A stretch of 64,000 nt of DNA from Clostridia bacterium. Its GTDB lineage: Bacteria > Bacillota > Clostridia > Oscillospirales > Acutalibacteraceae. The notes beneath the pieces are model-generated. The model was not told the DNA's origin and did no database searches. It saw only the letters and a program-made list of their open reading frames with translations. Position numbers and translations under genes: made by a program. Below are positions 23,506 through 32,190 of this stretch, one piece after another; the first letter of the stretch is position 1; every line of letters starts with the position of its first letter. The DNA lies in NCBI GenBank assembly GCA_017465505.1, contig JAFTWB010000007.1, positions 1 through 64,000 of the forward strand, given 5' to 3'.

Positions 23506-24711
23506 TCAGCAGGGCCGACTAATGCAACGAGTGAACATTTCAATAACATACTCTACATCCTCGTCGCTCATTTTTGTGTTAAGAGGGAGGGTAAGCTCGT
23601 TTTTGTACATATCAAAGGCATTGGGGAAATCCTTGATGTCAAAGCCCTTGGACTTGTAAGCGGTAAGCATAGGCAAGGGCTTGTAGTGAACGTTGCAGAC
23701 AACGCCGTTTTGAGCCATAGCCTTGTAAAACTCGTTTCGGTAGATTTCGTCTTTGCCTGTGAAGCGTAAGAGGTAAAGGTGACCGCTGCTTCTGAAATCC
23801 TCACCGCTGTGCTTAAGGAAGGTTACGGGAAGCTTTGAGAAAGCCTCGTCGTACATTTTGATGATTTGGTGACGCCTCTGGATTATCTCGTTGTAGCGGT
23901 TCATCTGAGCAACGCCCAGAGCCGCCAGCACGTCAGGCATATTGCACTTGTACTGGGTGTCAACCACGTCGTATTCCCAGCTTGTGCCCTGGTTTTTCTC
24001 GAAGGTGTCCTTGGTCTGACCGTGAAGTGAGAAGAGCATATATTTTTTGTAAAGCTCGTCGCTGTCAATGCCCTTGATGTTACGCCAGGTGGTAGCACCG
24101 CCTTCGGCAGTGGTGAGATTTTTAACGGCGTGGAAGCTGAAGTTGGTGAAATCCGCAACCTCACCGCACATTTTGCCCTTTCGGCTTGCACCCAATGCGT
24201 GAGCACCGTCGGTGATAATCATAACTCTGCCAATTGCAGCCTGATGGTCGTTAGAGGGCCTAAAGAGGTGGCGTTTATTTTCCACAGCTTTGAAAATTCT
24301 GTCGTAATCGCACATTACACCTGCTAAGTCAACAGGGATAATAGCCTTGGTTTTTTCATTTATAGCGGCTTCCATTTTGTCGTAGTCCATTTCGAAGCTG
24401 TCCTTTTTGCAGTCAATAAGCACAGGAGTAGCACCGATATGGTAAAGCACAGAGGCAGTTGCAGTGTAGGTATAGGCAGGGACGATAACTTCATCCCCTT
24501 CTTTAATACCCAGAACTCTCAGAGTGAGCTCTGCACAGGAAGTCTGAGAAGAAAGGCAGACTGATTTACCTGTGTTGCAAAACTCTGAAATCTGCGACTC
24601 AAGAAGCTTTGTTTTAGGGCCTGTTGTAATCCAGCCCGACTTAAGAACCTCAACAACCGAGTCAATCTCAGCCTGAGTAATGTCGGGAGGAGAAAAAGGA
24701 ATGTTTCGCAT
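23506..24711 (-). CDS. DegT/DnrJ/EryC1/StrS-family PLP aminotransferase (nucleotide-sugar type)
   Basis: 401 aa. The family transfers an amino group, usually from glutamate, to keto-sugars bound to nucleotides during surface-glycan synthesis. Visible motifs: IPFSPPDIT and GWITTGPKT at the start, EVIVPAYTYTATASVLYHIG (substrate/PLP region), TDGAHALG (Asp contacting the PLP pyridine), and FSFHAVKNLTTAEGG with the Schiff-base Lys. The C-terminal domain includes RSSGHLYLLR and VHYKPLP. It has its own promoter. It may feed an amino sugar to the polysaccharide cluster at 25.3-32.1 kb, but spoIIID lies between and no other nucleotide-sugar gene is seen. Confidence 0.93.
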   Translation of the reverse strand: MRNIPFSPPDITQAEIDSVVEVLKSGWITTGPKTKLLESQISEFCNTGKSVCLSSQTSCAELTLRVLGIKEGDEVIVPAYTYTATASVLYHIGATPVLIDCKKDSFEMDYDKMEAAINEKTKAIIPVDLAGVMCDYDRIFKAVENKRHLFRPSNDHQAAIGRVMIITDGAHALGASRKGKMCGEVADFTNFSFHAVKNLTTAEGGATTWRNIKGIDSDELYKKYMLFSLHGQTKDTFEKNQGTSWEYDVVDTQYKCNMPDVLAALGVAQMNRYNEIIQRRHQIIKMYDEAFSKLPVTFLKHSGEDFRSSGHLYLLRFTGKDEIYRNEFYKAMAQNGVVCNVHYKPLPMLTAYKSKGFDIKDFPNAFDMYKNELTLPLNTKMSDEDVEYVIEMFTRCISRPC

Positions 24712-24761
24712 AGTATAACTCCTTTGGGATAAAAAGCATAAATTCCTACTTTATCACGCTA

Positions 24762-24790
24762 ATTATACATCAAAGAAGCTTTAGTGTAAA
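24762..24790 (-). promoter_or_regulatory. Promoter of the DegT-type aminotransferase
   Basis: Minus-strand TTTACA (24785-24790) and TATAAT (24762-24767), spacing 17. Confidence 0.75.
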
Positions 24791-24815
24791 GAGTTTTTTG
24801 TAAGGTAAATTCTAT

Positions 24816-25091
24816 TTATATCCCTTTATTTTTGGCGTTTTTGCTCATAAAAAGGTACTTGTTGCGGGTTGCTTCTCCTCCGCGGATGTGCCGCTCGGAT
24901 TTGTTCTGCTGCAAAACCTTGTTGACCTTTTTGAAAAGAAGAGGGTCTATGTATCTGAGCCGCTTGCTCACATCCTTGTGAACCGTTGATTTGCTTATGC
25001 CGAACTTAAGAGCTGTACCTCTGACCGTGGCATTTTCGCTGACGATATATTCGCCCAGTCTGGCGGCTCTTTCTTCTACGATTTCTTTCAT
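24816..25091 (-). CDS. spoIIID: Sporulation transcription factor SpoIIID
   Basis: 91 aa. SpoIIID is a small DNA-binding regulator made in the mother cell that adjusts the sigma-E regulon and prepares for sigma-K. The core VRGTALKFGISKSTVHKDVSKRL is its helix-turn-helix, and LQQNKSERHIRGGEATRNKY is the characteristic basic C-terminal helix. Length and sequence fit the family throughout. The ATG follows AATGGAGG. A good sigma-E-type promoter lies just upstream, so mother-cell expression is expected. Confidence 0.96.
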   Translation of the reverse strand: MKEIVEERAARLGEYIVSENATVRGTALKFGISKSTVHKDVSKRLRYIDPLLFKKVNKVLQQNKSERHIRGGEATRNKYLFMSKNAKNKGI

Positions 25092-25119
25092 ACAGAAACC
25101 TCCATTAAGTATTCCTTAA

Positions 25120-25148
25120 ATGATATGTGTTTTCTCTTTGGGATATGA
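25120..25148 (-). promoter_or_regulatory. Candidate sigma-E promoter of spoIIID
   Basis: Minus-strand TCATATC (25142-25148) and CATATCAT (25120-25127), 14 bases apart, match the sigma-E pattern (-35 like KMATATT, -10 like CATACAHT). The position suits the known sigma-E dependence of spoIIID. Confidence 0.6.
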
Positions 25149-25203
25149 AAGTTAAGCAGGAAGGGTTTTCCGGTTAATTCTTTAAAAATAAGCTTTAAAA
25201 CAG

Positions 25204-25232
25204 TTTACATATTTGTCAGAATATGTTATTAT
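25204..25232 (+). promoter_or_regulatory. Promoter of the polysaccharide cluster
   Basis: TTTACA (25204-25209) and TATTAT (25227-25232), spacing 17, about 65 bases before the first glycosyltransferase start. Confidence 0.65.
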
Positions 25233-25298
25233 AAATTGAATATTTATAACTATAATTATGTAAATTTTGCGTAAAGAAAATAAAGGGCGGTATACATT

Positions 25299-27350
25299 AT
25301 GAGAGGCGACGCTGTACTCACCCCCAAAACTGAAAAGAACTTTGCCCAGGCAAGACCCGTGAGGATTTGCCTTATAACCACCTTTGCCGCAAATTTTGAG
25401 TTTTTCATTTCTGACGAGGCCAAGCATTTTTCGGAAAACGGCTTTGAGGTTACTGTTGTCTGTGCAAATATGGATAAGCAGTTCAGAGAAAAGCACGAGA
25501 AATTTGCAAAGGTTTATGAGCTTCCAATGCCTTTTGGCGTTTCCTTTGCTTCAATTCCCAGCAGTGTACGCTTTTTAAACAGATTTTTTAAAGAGAATAA
25601 CTTCGATGTTATTCAGTATTCCTCGCCCTATGCTTCCTACTGCTGTACTCTTTCAAAGGGGCTTAAGAACATTCCACTCAGGGTTTATACCCAGTGGCTT
25701 TTGAGATATACAAGCTGTAAGGGCTTGAAGCGTTCTGTTTACAAATCTATTGAAAAATTCACCTGCAAGGGAGCTACCAATGTTGTGGCTTCTACCCCTG
25801 CCAATATGGAAATGACCATAAGCGAGGGGCTTTGCCCCAAGGAGAAGATTTCCGTTATCGGCAAGGGCGGTGTTGCAGGTGTTGACTTCGATGTTTTTGA
25901 CATCGGCAAAAAGCCTCAGCTTCGCTCTCAGGTAAGAGCAGAGCTGGGTATTGACGACGATGATTTTGTGTTTTTAAACGTGGGCAGACTTATTGCCGAC
26001 GAAGGTGTGGGTGAGCTTATCTCGGCTTTTCGCAGGCTTTGTGAGAAAAATGAAAAGCTTAAGCTGATTTTTGCAGGCAAAGAGGACACACCCTCTTTTC
26101 TTGACAGAGAGCTTATAAGCTGGGCAAGACAAAGCAAAAACGTGATTTTTACCGAGGAAAAAAGCGACAGCTTCACCGCTGGACTTATGGCTTCTGCTGA
26201 TATTCTTGTTCTGCCAACTCACAGGCAGAGGTTTTCCATTGCTCTTACAGAGGCGTTGGCTATGGAGCTGCCTGTTATTACCACAGATGTTCCCGGACCC
26301 AGCGAGTTTATTGTGAAAAACGAAAGCGGCTCAATTGTTCCCAGAGGAGATGAAGAGGCACTTTTTAAAGAGATGAGTGCCCTTATGAAGGACGAAAACC
26401 GCAGAAAGCTCTACGCCGAAAAAGGCAGAGAGCGAGCCGAGAAGTTTTACGCCAGAACTGTTATGCGTAAAATCTGGTTTACATATTACAGCCGTCTGAT
26501 AGGCTTTGACGACGGACACATCAAGTTTATGTACCTTACCTCAAACCCTGCCGCCGCAGTTCAGGCTGAAAACGCAGGGGTTGACAGAATCTTTTTGGAC
26601 CTTGAGGTTATGGGCAAGTTTGAGCGACAGGGTCACCTTGATACCGTTGTTTCTCACTCAAGCCTTGAGGACGTTAAAATCCTCAGGTCTGTGCTGAGCA
26701 AGTCAAAGCTTCTTGTAAGGTGCAACCCTGTTCATCAGGGCCTTGGCAGGGAGATTGACAAGATTGTTGCCGACGGTGCAGATGTTATTATGCTTCCTTA
26801 CTTCAAAACCGTTGAAGAGGTCAAGTTCTTCCTTAACTGCGTTGCTGGAAGAATCCGTACCGTGCTCCTTTTTGAAACTGCCGAGGCAGTGGCGAATGTG
26901 GACGAAATTCTGGAGCTTTCGGGTATTGACGAGGTTTACATCGGTCTTAACGACTTGCATTTAAGCTATAAAATGGACTTTATGTTTGAGCTTTTATCCA
27001 ACGGCACTGTGGATATGCTCTGCGAAAAGTTCAAAGCAAAGGGCATTTCCTACGGCTTTGGCGGTATTGCCAAAATCGGCGAGGGTCTGGTTAAGAGCGA
27101 TGACGTTGTAGGTGAGCACGTTCGTCTGGGCTCCACCTGTGCGATTCTTTCCAGAACCTTCCGTAACGAAGTGGACACCAGCCGTCCCATTGATGACCTC
27201 AGAGGCGAGATTATCCTCCTTCGCAAGCGAGAGATTGAAACCCGCAGATGGAGCGAAGAGGACTTTGCAGAAAACCGCAGAAGAGTTGCCGAGGGCGTTG
27301 AAAAGGTGCTGGAAATCAAACGTAAGAAAAAAACTCAATCGGGAGAATAA
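25299..27350 (+). CDS. Glycosyltransferase (GT4-like) fused to an HpcH/HpaI-type aldolase/citrate-lyase domain
   Basis: 683 aa with no break in frame. Residues about 21-400 are a GT-B glycosyltransferase: RICLITTFAANFEFF at the start, FVFLNVGRLIADEGVGEL (hinge into the donor domain), ADILVLPTHRQRFSIALTEAL and AMELPVITTDVPGPSE (donor-binding region). Residues about 408-635 resemble the HpcH/HpaI aldolase barrel: AAAVQAENAGVDRIFLDLE, LLVRCNP, GADVIMLPYFKTVEEVKFF, LLFETAEAVANVDEIL and VYIGLNDLHLS. That family handles pyruvate- or oxaloacetate-type substrates with a divalent metal; the Glu and Asp of LLFETAEA and GLNDL would be ligands. A role in making or attaching an acidic sugar or pyruvyl-type group is only a guess. 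First gene of a five-gene cluster. Confidence 0.82.
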   Translation: MRGDAVLTPKTEKNFAQARPVRICLITTFAANFEFFISDEAKHFSENGFEVTVVCANMDKQFREKHEKFAKVYELPMPFGVSFASIPSSVRFLNRFFKENNFDVIQYSSPYASYCCTLSKGLKNIPLRVYTQWLLRYTSCKGLKRSVYKSIEKFTCKGATNVVASTPANMEMTISEGLCPKEKISVIGKGGVAGVDFDVFDIGKKPQLRSQVRAELGIDDDDFVFLNVGRLIADEGVGELISAFRRLCEKNEKLKLIFAGKEDTPSFLDRELISWARQSKNVIFTEEKSDSFTAGLMASADILVLPTHRQRFSIALTEALAMELPVITTDVPGPSEFIVKNESGSIVPRGDEEALFKEMSALMKDENRRKLYAEKGRERAEKFYARTVMRKIWFTYYSRLIGFDDGHIKFMYLTSNPAAAVQAENAGVDRIFLDLEVMGKFERQGHLDTVVSHSSLEDVKILRSVLSKSKLLVRCNPVHQGLGREIDKIVADGADVIMLPYFKTVEEVKFFLNCVAGRIRTVLLFETAEAVANVDEILELSGIDEVYIGLNDLHLSYKMDFMFELLSNGTVDMLCEKFKAKGISYGFGGIAKIGEGLVKSDDVVGEHVRLGSTCAILSRTFRNEVDTSRPIDDLRGEIILLRKREIETRRWSEEDFAENRRRVAEGVEKVLEIKRKKKTQSGE

Positions 27351-27353
27351 TTT

Positions 27354-28688
27354 ATGGGTGATATTGAAAACAAAGGCCTGCCAAAGGTGCTTGTGTGCTT
27401 TGTTATGCCGTGGAACGACAACGGCTCACAGCACAGTCTGGCAGAAATATTTTCCCGTTGGGATAAGGACAGACTTGCCCTTGTGTATGCCAGAGCGGAG
27501 CTTCCAAATACACAGTACTGTGACAGGTTTTTCCGAATAAATGAAAACGCAATGGTAAAAAGCGTGTTTAACCGAAAGGTCAAGACTTCTTCCGTTGTGC
27601 ATAACTCTGACAAGGCGGTTATTGACAGCGAGGCTCAGGAGCTTGAAAAGGAGAAAAAGCGTTACCGCAATACTTCCAAACGCAGAAACTGGTTTATGGT
27701 TTACGCAAGGGAGCTGGTGTGGAAATTCGGCAAATGGAAAACTGCCGAGCTTAAAAAGTTTATTGACGACTTTGACCCTGACATTGTTTTTATTCCTCTG
27801 GACTCCAAGGTTTATATGACAAGAATTGGCAGATTTGTGGCTCAGTACACCAAAAAGCCCGTTGTCTGCTATGTTACCGACGACACCGTTACCTTTAAGT
27901 ATGCCTTTGCCCAGCCGGTGGATTTGTTCAGAAAGAACATCTCCGTTAGAAATAACGCCAGACTTATCAAAGGCAGTGAAAAGGTCTTTGTTATGGCTCC
28001 CAAGGCAAAAGCCGAGCTGGATGAGCTTTACGGGGTGGATTGCAGTATTCTCACAAAGCCTGTGGATTTTTCAGGCCTTAGCTTTGAAGAAAAGAGTGTA
28101 AACAAGCCTCTTAAAATGATTTACACAGGGCTTCTTTCCATTGGCAGAGAAAAATCCCTGTGTCAGATTGCCAAGGCAGTGGCAAGGATAAACAAGAACG
28201 GCGAGAAAATCCGCTTTGAGATTTACTCAAGCGATACCCCCAAGAGAAGAAACCGCAAGGTGTTAAGCTCTGGTGGTGTGCACTTTTGCGGCAATGTCAG
28301 CCGAGAGGCGGTTAATAAGCTTCAGAAAGAGGCCGACATCACTGTTTTTGCCGAGTCCTTGTCCTATTACTACAAGAGCAAGGCAAGGCTTTCTTTCTCC
28401 ACAAAGCTTACTGATTATTTTGCAAGCTCAAGCTGTATTTTTGCTCTTGGACTTGAGGATATTGCTCCTATGGAGTACTTAAAGAGCAACGACGCAGCAC
28501 TCACCGTTAACCGCTATGAGGATATTGAGGAGAAGCTGAGGCTTCTTTGCGATAATCCTGAGCTTGTGAGAGAGTACGGCAGAAAGGCCTTTGACTGCGG
28601 CAGGAAGAATCACAATAAAGATAAGATTCTTTCTGATTTTGAAGAAGAAATGCTGAAAGTTTATTCAGAGTGTAAAGGAAAAAACTGA
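27354..28688 (+). CDS. Glycosyltransferase-like protein (GT-B fold) of the polysaccharide cluster
   Basis: 444 aa, starting 3 bases after the preceding stop. Cytoplasmic by sequence. The N-terminal part has VLVCFVMPWNDNGSQHSLAEIF and DDFDPDIVFIPLDSKVYM, typical of the acceptor half of GT-B enzymes. The C-terminal half carries PLKMIYTGLLSIGREKSLCQI (donor hinge), VHFCGNVSREAVNKLQKEAD and RLSFSTKLTDYFASSSCIFAL, a donor-site block. A basic segment (KEKKRYRNTSKRRNW) suggests membrane contact. The sugar donor cannot be told from sequence. Its stop overlaps the next start by one base. Confidence 0.75.
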   Translation: MGDIENKGLPKVLVCFVMPWNDNGSQHSLAEIFSRWDKDRLALVYARAELPNTQYCDRFFRINENAMVKSVFNRKVKTSSVVHNSDKAVIDSEAQELEKEKKRYRNTSKRRNWFMVYARELVWKFGKWKTAELKKFIDDFDPDIVFIPLDSKVYMTRIGRFVAQYTKKPVVCYVTDDTVTFKYAFAQPVDLFRKNISVRNNARLIKGSEKVFVMAPKAKAELDELYGVDCSILTKPVDFSGLSFEEKSVNKPLKMIYTGLLSIGREKSLCQIAKAVARINKNGEKIRFEIYSSDTPKRRNRKVLSSGGVHFCGNVSREAVNKLQKEADITVFAESLSYYYKSKARLSFSTKLTDYFASSSCIFALGLEDIAPMEYLKSNDAALTVNRYEDIEEKLRLLCDNPELVREYGRKAFDCGRKNHNKDKILSDFEEEMLKVYSECKGKN

Positions 28689-29881
28689 TGAAAGTTTTGC
28701 AGATAAATTCGGTTTACCCCACAAAAAGCACAGGCAGAATTGCCGCTCAGATTGCTGAGATTCAGCTTTCTCACGGTATTTCGCCTTACATAGTCTGCTC
28801 ACAGAGCTTTGAAAAGGATGATAACATCTTTGAGATGAAGTCGGGTCTTTACAAGAAAATCAACATCCTCAAGACCCGCCTTTTCGGTAAGCACGGCTTT
28901 TACAGTAAGTCTGCCACCAAGGCTATGCTTAAGTGGGTGGACGATGTTAAGCCCGATATAATCCATCTGCACAACATTCACGGACATTACCTTAACGTTG
29001 AGCTTTTATTTGAATATATCAAAGAGAAAAATATCCCCGTGGTCTGGACTCTTCACGATTGCTGGGCTTTTACAGGGCATTGCTCTCATTTTGATTTTGC
29101 AGGGTGCGAAAAGTGGAAGACGGGGTGTCACCACTGCTCACTTAAAAAAGATTATCCCATAACCTGGTTTTTTGACAGGTCAAAAGAGGCTTACAAAGAC
29201 AAAAAACGCCTCTTCACCTTGCCTGATAAAATGGTTATCACCACCCCCTCAAAGTGGCTTAAGGAGCTTTGCAAGGAGTCGTTTCTTTCAAGTTATCCCG
29301 TTGAGGTGGTTAACAACGGCATTGACCTTCAGCTTTTTAAAAGTGTTGAATCCGACCTTAAATCAAAGCTTTCTCTTGAGGACAAGTTTGTGATTTTCGG
29401 CATTGTTGACAGCCTTAAAGGCACAAAGGGCGGCCAGTATTTTCTTCAGCTTTCAAAAATGCTTAAGAAAGACGAGGCGATTTTGCTCCTTACCCCCAAG
29501 GAAATTGAAGGGGATGTGCCTGAAAATATAAAAATATACTCTGAAAACGTCAGCACAAAGGAGCTTTGCTCTCTTTACACTATGGCTGATGTTTTCGTAA
29601 ATCCTTCTTTGCAGGAGAGCTTTTCTATGGTTAATCTGGAAAGCCTTGCCTGCGGTACCCCTGTTGTTACCTTTAATTCAGGGGGTACTACGGAGTGTCA
29701 CAGCGACAAAACAGGAGTTCTTGTAAGCCGAGGCGACACACAGGCTCTCTATGAGGGCATACAAAAGGCGAGAAAGGGAGCTTTCAGCAGTGAGGACTGC
29801 ATAAAGAGGGCGACTGAATTTGATTACAAACTGAAATTTGAGCAGTTTATCCATATCTACAACGGTATTTTACATAAATAA
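28688..29881 (+). CDS. Glycosyltransferase, GT4 family, surface polysaccharide type
   Basis: 397 aa. Residues 1-190 include KVLQINSVYPTKSTGRIA, PDIIHLHNIHGHYLN and the Cys-rich block WTLHDCWAFTGHCSHFDF then CEKWKTGCHHCS, characteristic of a subgroup of capsular and exopolysaccharide GT4 enzymes. The donor domain has FGIVDSLKGTKGGQYFLQL, ADVFVNPSLQESFSMVNLES (E-x7-E motif) and LACGTPVVTF. It transfers a sugar from a nucleotide donor at the cytoplasmic face of the membrane. ATG overlaps the preceding stop (ATGA). Confidence 0.92.
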   Translation: MKVLQINSVYPTKSTGRIAAQIAEIQLSHGISPYIVCSQSFEKDDNIFEMKSGLYKKINILKTRLFGKHGFYSKSATKAMLKWVDDVKPDIIHLHNIHGHYLNVELLFEYIKEKNIPVVWTLHDCWAFTGHCSHFDFAGCEKWKTGCHHCSLKKDYPITWFFDRSKEAYKDKKRLFTLPDKMVITTPSKWLKELCKESFLSSYPVEVVNNGIDLQLFKSVESDLKSKLSLEDKFVIFGIVDSLKGTKGGQYFLQLSKMLKKDEAILLLTPKEIEGDVPENIKIYSENVSTKELCSLYTMADVFVNPSLQESFSMVNLESLACGTPVVTFNSGGTTECHSDKTGVLVSRGDTQALYEGIQKARKGAFSSEDCIKRATEFDYKLKFEQFIHIYNGILHK

Positions 29882-29894
29882 TTAAGGAGAAGCT

Positions 29895-30959
29895 ATGTTA
29901 GTCTGGCTTTCTATGCTGACTGCTGTTGCGGTGCTTTGGTTTGTTATCCCTGACAGCATAGGCGAAAAAAAGAAAAAGCTGATGTTTCTTACCTTCAGCG
30001 GCATAATTGTGGTTTTCCTGGTGGGGGGCAGGTGTGTTGAACGTACTGCCTCAGCGGACGTTCTGGCTTACTACCGTATATATGAAGACGCCATTACCCG
30101 CAGTATAGAATCTGTAATGAGAAGCAATCAGACAGAGTGGGGTTACACGGTATTTAACAAGATTCTTGCTTTTGTTATCCCTTGGCCCCAGTTTATTGTT
30201 TATCTTGAGGCGGCGTTTGTTACTCTTTCTGTTTTCCGTTTCCTTTACATAAACGTAAAGGACGTTTGTCTTGGTGTTATTGTGTATTTCTGCACAGGTG
30301 CCTGGGCATTTATGACCTCGGGCTTTCGCCAGGCGTTTGCCATAGGAATCTGTCTTTTTGCTTATGAATTTATGAAGAAAAAGGCTTTTAAGTCTGATTT
30401 AATAGCTCTGCTTCTTATTTTTATTGCGGCTATGCTTCATTTTTCGGCGTGGGTTTTTGCGGTGGTGTTTGTTATCCGCAACATCAGTGTACGCCCGAGA
30501 GTCTTTCTTATTGGCGTCGGGGCTACATTCTGCACATATTTTGTGCTTACTGCGGCGGTGGATTTGCTGGTGCGTATTACTGACGATACCCTTACTTCCA
30601 GCGGTTATGAGGGTAGTGTTTTCGGCGGACTTGTGCCTATCGCTACTTTTCTTGTTTCTCTTTTGCTTGCTTACCTTGCAAACAGGTCGGACAAGACTTT
30701 TGCAAAGACTTTCCAAGTGCCGATTCTTTTGGTGTTTTTCGGACTTTGCCTTTATACCTTCAGGTATAACAACACTATCTTAGAGCGTATAAGCTACTAT
30801 TTTACTATTTTCAACTGTGTGCTTCTGCCCTCGGCAATTGGTGCAATAAAAGATTACAGAACAAGAAACATCGTCAAAGCCCTTTGCATAGGAGTGTGCT
30901 TCTTCCTGTTTGTTGACAGAATGGCAGCAACAAATGATTACTATTTTTACTGGATGTAA
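29895..30959 (+). CDS. EpsG/Wzy-type polysaccharide polymerase-like membrane protein
   Basis: 354 aa, about nine to ten hydrophobic segments. Family-like features: RTASADVLAYYRIYEDAI with charged residues in a loop, QTEWGYTVFNKIL (E-x-GY-x(4)N pattern seen in EpsG proteins) and AFMTSGFRQAFAIGICLFA (the xxRQ block). EpsG/Wzy proteins polymerise repeat units outside the membrane. AAGGAG precedes the ATG. The context between glycosyltransferases supports the role; direct evidence is the topology and these blocks. Confidence 0.82.
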   Translation: MLVWLSMLTAVAVLWFVIPDSIGEKKKKLMFLTFSGIIVVFLVGGRCVERTASADVLAYYRIYEDAITRSIESVMRSNQTEWGYTVFNKILAFVIPWPQFIVYLEAAFVTLSVFRFLYINVKDVCLGVIVYFCTGAWAFMTSGFRQAFAIGICLFAYEFMKKKAFKSDLIALLLIFIAAMLHFSAWVFAVVFVIRNISVRPRVFLIGVGATFCTYFVLTAAVDLLVRITDDTLTSSGYEGSVFGGLVPIATFLVSLLLAYLANRSDKTFAKTFQVPILLVFFGLCLYTFRYNNTILERISYYFTIFNCVLLPSAIGAIKDYRTRNIVKALCIGVCFFLFVDRMAATNDYYFYWM

Positions 30960-30962
30960 ATT

Positions 30963-32129
30963 ATGAACAATACAGAAAAAGCCTTTATTGAAATATTGTC
31001 AGCCTTTGTAAACGAAAGAGAGCCTGAGCTTTCTTTTGAGGTTGACGGCGAAAAACTATATAATCTTGCTCACAGTCAGTCGGTGGCAGGTATTGTCAGC
31101 TTTGTGCTCCACAGGGCGTATCGTGACGATTTGTTAAGCCAGAGCAAAAAGCTCAGTACCGCTTATGACAAAACCATCGCCCACGTTATCCGCAGAGAGG
31201 TGGAAACCCAGAGCCTTTTTTCTCAGCTTTCCGCCGAAGGTATTGAGCACATCACCTTTAAGGGCAATGTGGTAAAAAGAAGCTACCCTGTAAAGGAGCT
31301 TCGCACCTTTGGGGATATCGACCTTATTATTAAAGAGGAAAACCGCAAGAAAAGCCACGCCTTTATGATTAAAAATGGCTTTACTTCTGAGGCTATGGAC
31401 GGCGGTGCGGTGTACGGCTACAAAAGGGGCAAGGAGTTTTATGAGATTCACACCTCTATGAACTCCGAGCGGACAAAGCTTTCCGATTACCTTAAGGATT
31501 ACTGGTCAAAGACCGAGAAAAAGCAGGGCCTTACCTACGAGTTTGAGCCTAACTTTCATTTTTGCTACCTTATAAGTCATATTGAAAAGCACGTTAACTG
31601 CTCCAACGCAGGAGTGAGGATGTACCTTGACATCGCTCTTATCCTTAAGAACGACAGACAGAGCCTTGACTTAAAAAAGGTGAGGGAAATCCTCAGAGAG
31701 TGCTCTCTGGAAAAATTTTACGACACAACCCTTTATCTTTGCCACCGTTGGTTTGGCACGGAGAAGCTCTTTGAAAGTGAGCTTTCTGAGAGCCGGTATG
31801 AGGCCTTTTGCGACTTTACCCTTAAGGGCGGCACCTTCGGACTGTTGGACGTGGGAGCGGACAGCAGCGTAAGGCGTAGTATGAAAGACGGCAAGGTGAA
31901 TAAGGCAAAGCTTATTCTCTGCCACGTTTTCCCACCTTACAGAGAAGTAAGGCGAATGTACCCCTTCTTCGACGGCAAGCCCTATCTTCTGCCCCTGAGC
32001 TGGGTGATTCACCCCTTTAAGGCGGCAAAACGCTCGGGCCTTAAAAACATAAAAAGAGTGGTAAATGCCGACGTAAAAACCGCTCAGCAGGAAAAAGAAC
32101 TCCTACGCTCAGTAGGGTCTGAGAGATAA
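30963..32129 (+). CDS. Nucleotidyltransferase-fold family protein (NTP_transf_5 type)
   Basis: 388 aa. The block FKGNVVKRSYPVKELRTFGD followed by IDLIIKEENRKKSHAFM carries a GD-x-D nucleotidyltransferase motif, with FEIHTSMNSE-like residues further on (YEIHTSMNSERTKLSDY) as the third acidic element. This is the pattern of the uncharacterised nucleotidyltransferase family found at the ends of polysaccharide clusters. The C-terminal half is helical and basic. Substrate unknown. It is the last gene of the cluster, followed by a strong terminator. Confidence 0.8.
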   Translation: MNNTEKAFIEILSAFVNEREPELSFEVDGEKLYNLAHSQSVAGIVSFVLHRAYRDDLLSQSKKLSTAYDKTIAHVIRREVETQSLFSQLSAEGIEHITFKGNVVKRSYPVKELRTFGDIDLIIKEENRKKSHAFMIKNGFTSEAMDGGAVYGYKRGKEFYEIHTSMNSERTKLSDYLKDYWSKTEKKQGLTYEFEPNFHFCYLISHIEKHVNCSNAGVRMYLDIALILKNDRQSLDLKKVREILRECSLEKFYDTTLYLCHRWFGTEKLFESELSESRYEAFCDFTLKGGTFGLLDVGADSSVRRSMKDGKVNKAKLILCHVFPPYREVRRMYPFFDGKPYLLPLSWVIHPFKAAKRSGLKNIKRVVNADVKTAQQEKELLRSVGSER

Positions 32130-32132
32130 AAA

Positions 32133-32169
32133 GCAACGCACCCGAGTAAAAAACTCAGGTGCGTTTTTG
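32133..32169. terminator. Terminator between convergent genes at 32.1 kb
   Basis: AACGCACCCGAGT/ACTCAGGTGCGTT stem with TTTTT on the plus side and A-rich flank on the other. It ends the polysaccharide cluster and probably the dockerin gene from the right. Confidence 0.85.
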
Positions 32170-32190
32170 ATTTGATACGAATTTAAAATA

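Noticed and set aside
32133..32169. Riboswitch before the dockerin gene
   Set aside because: A simple stem with T-runs at the end of two converging genes; it lies downstream of both.
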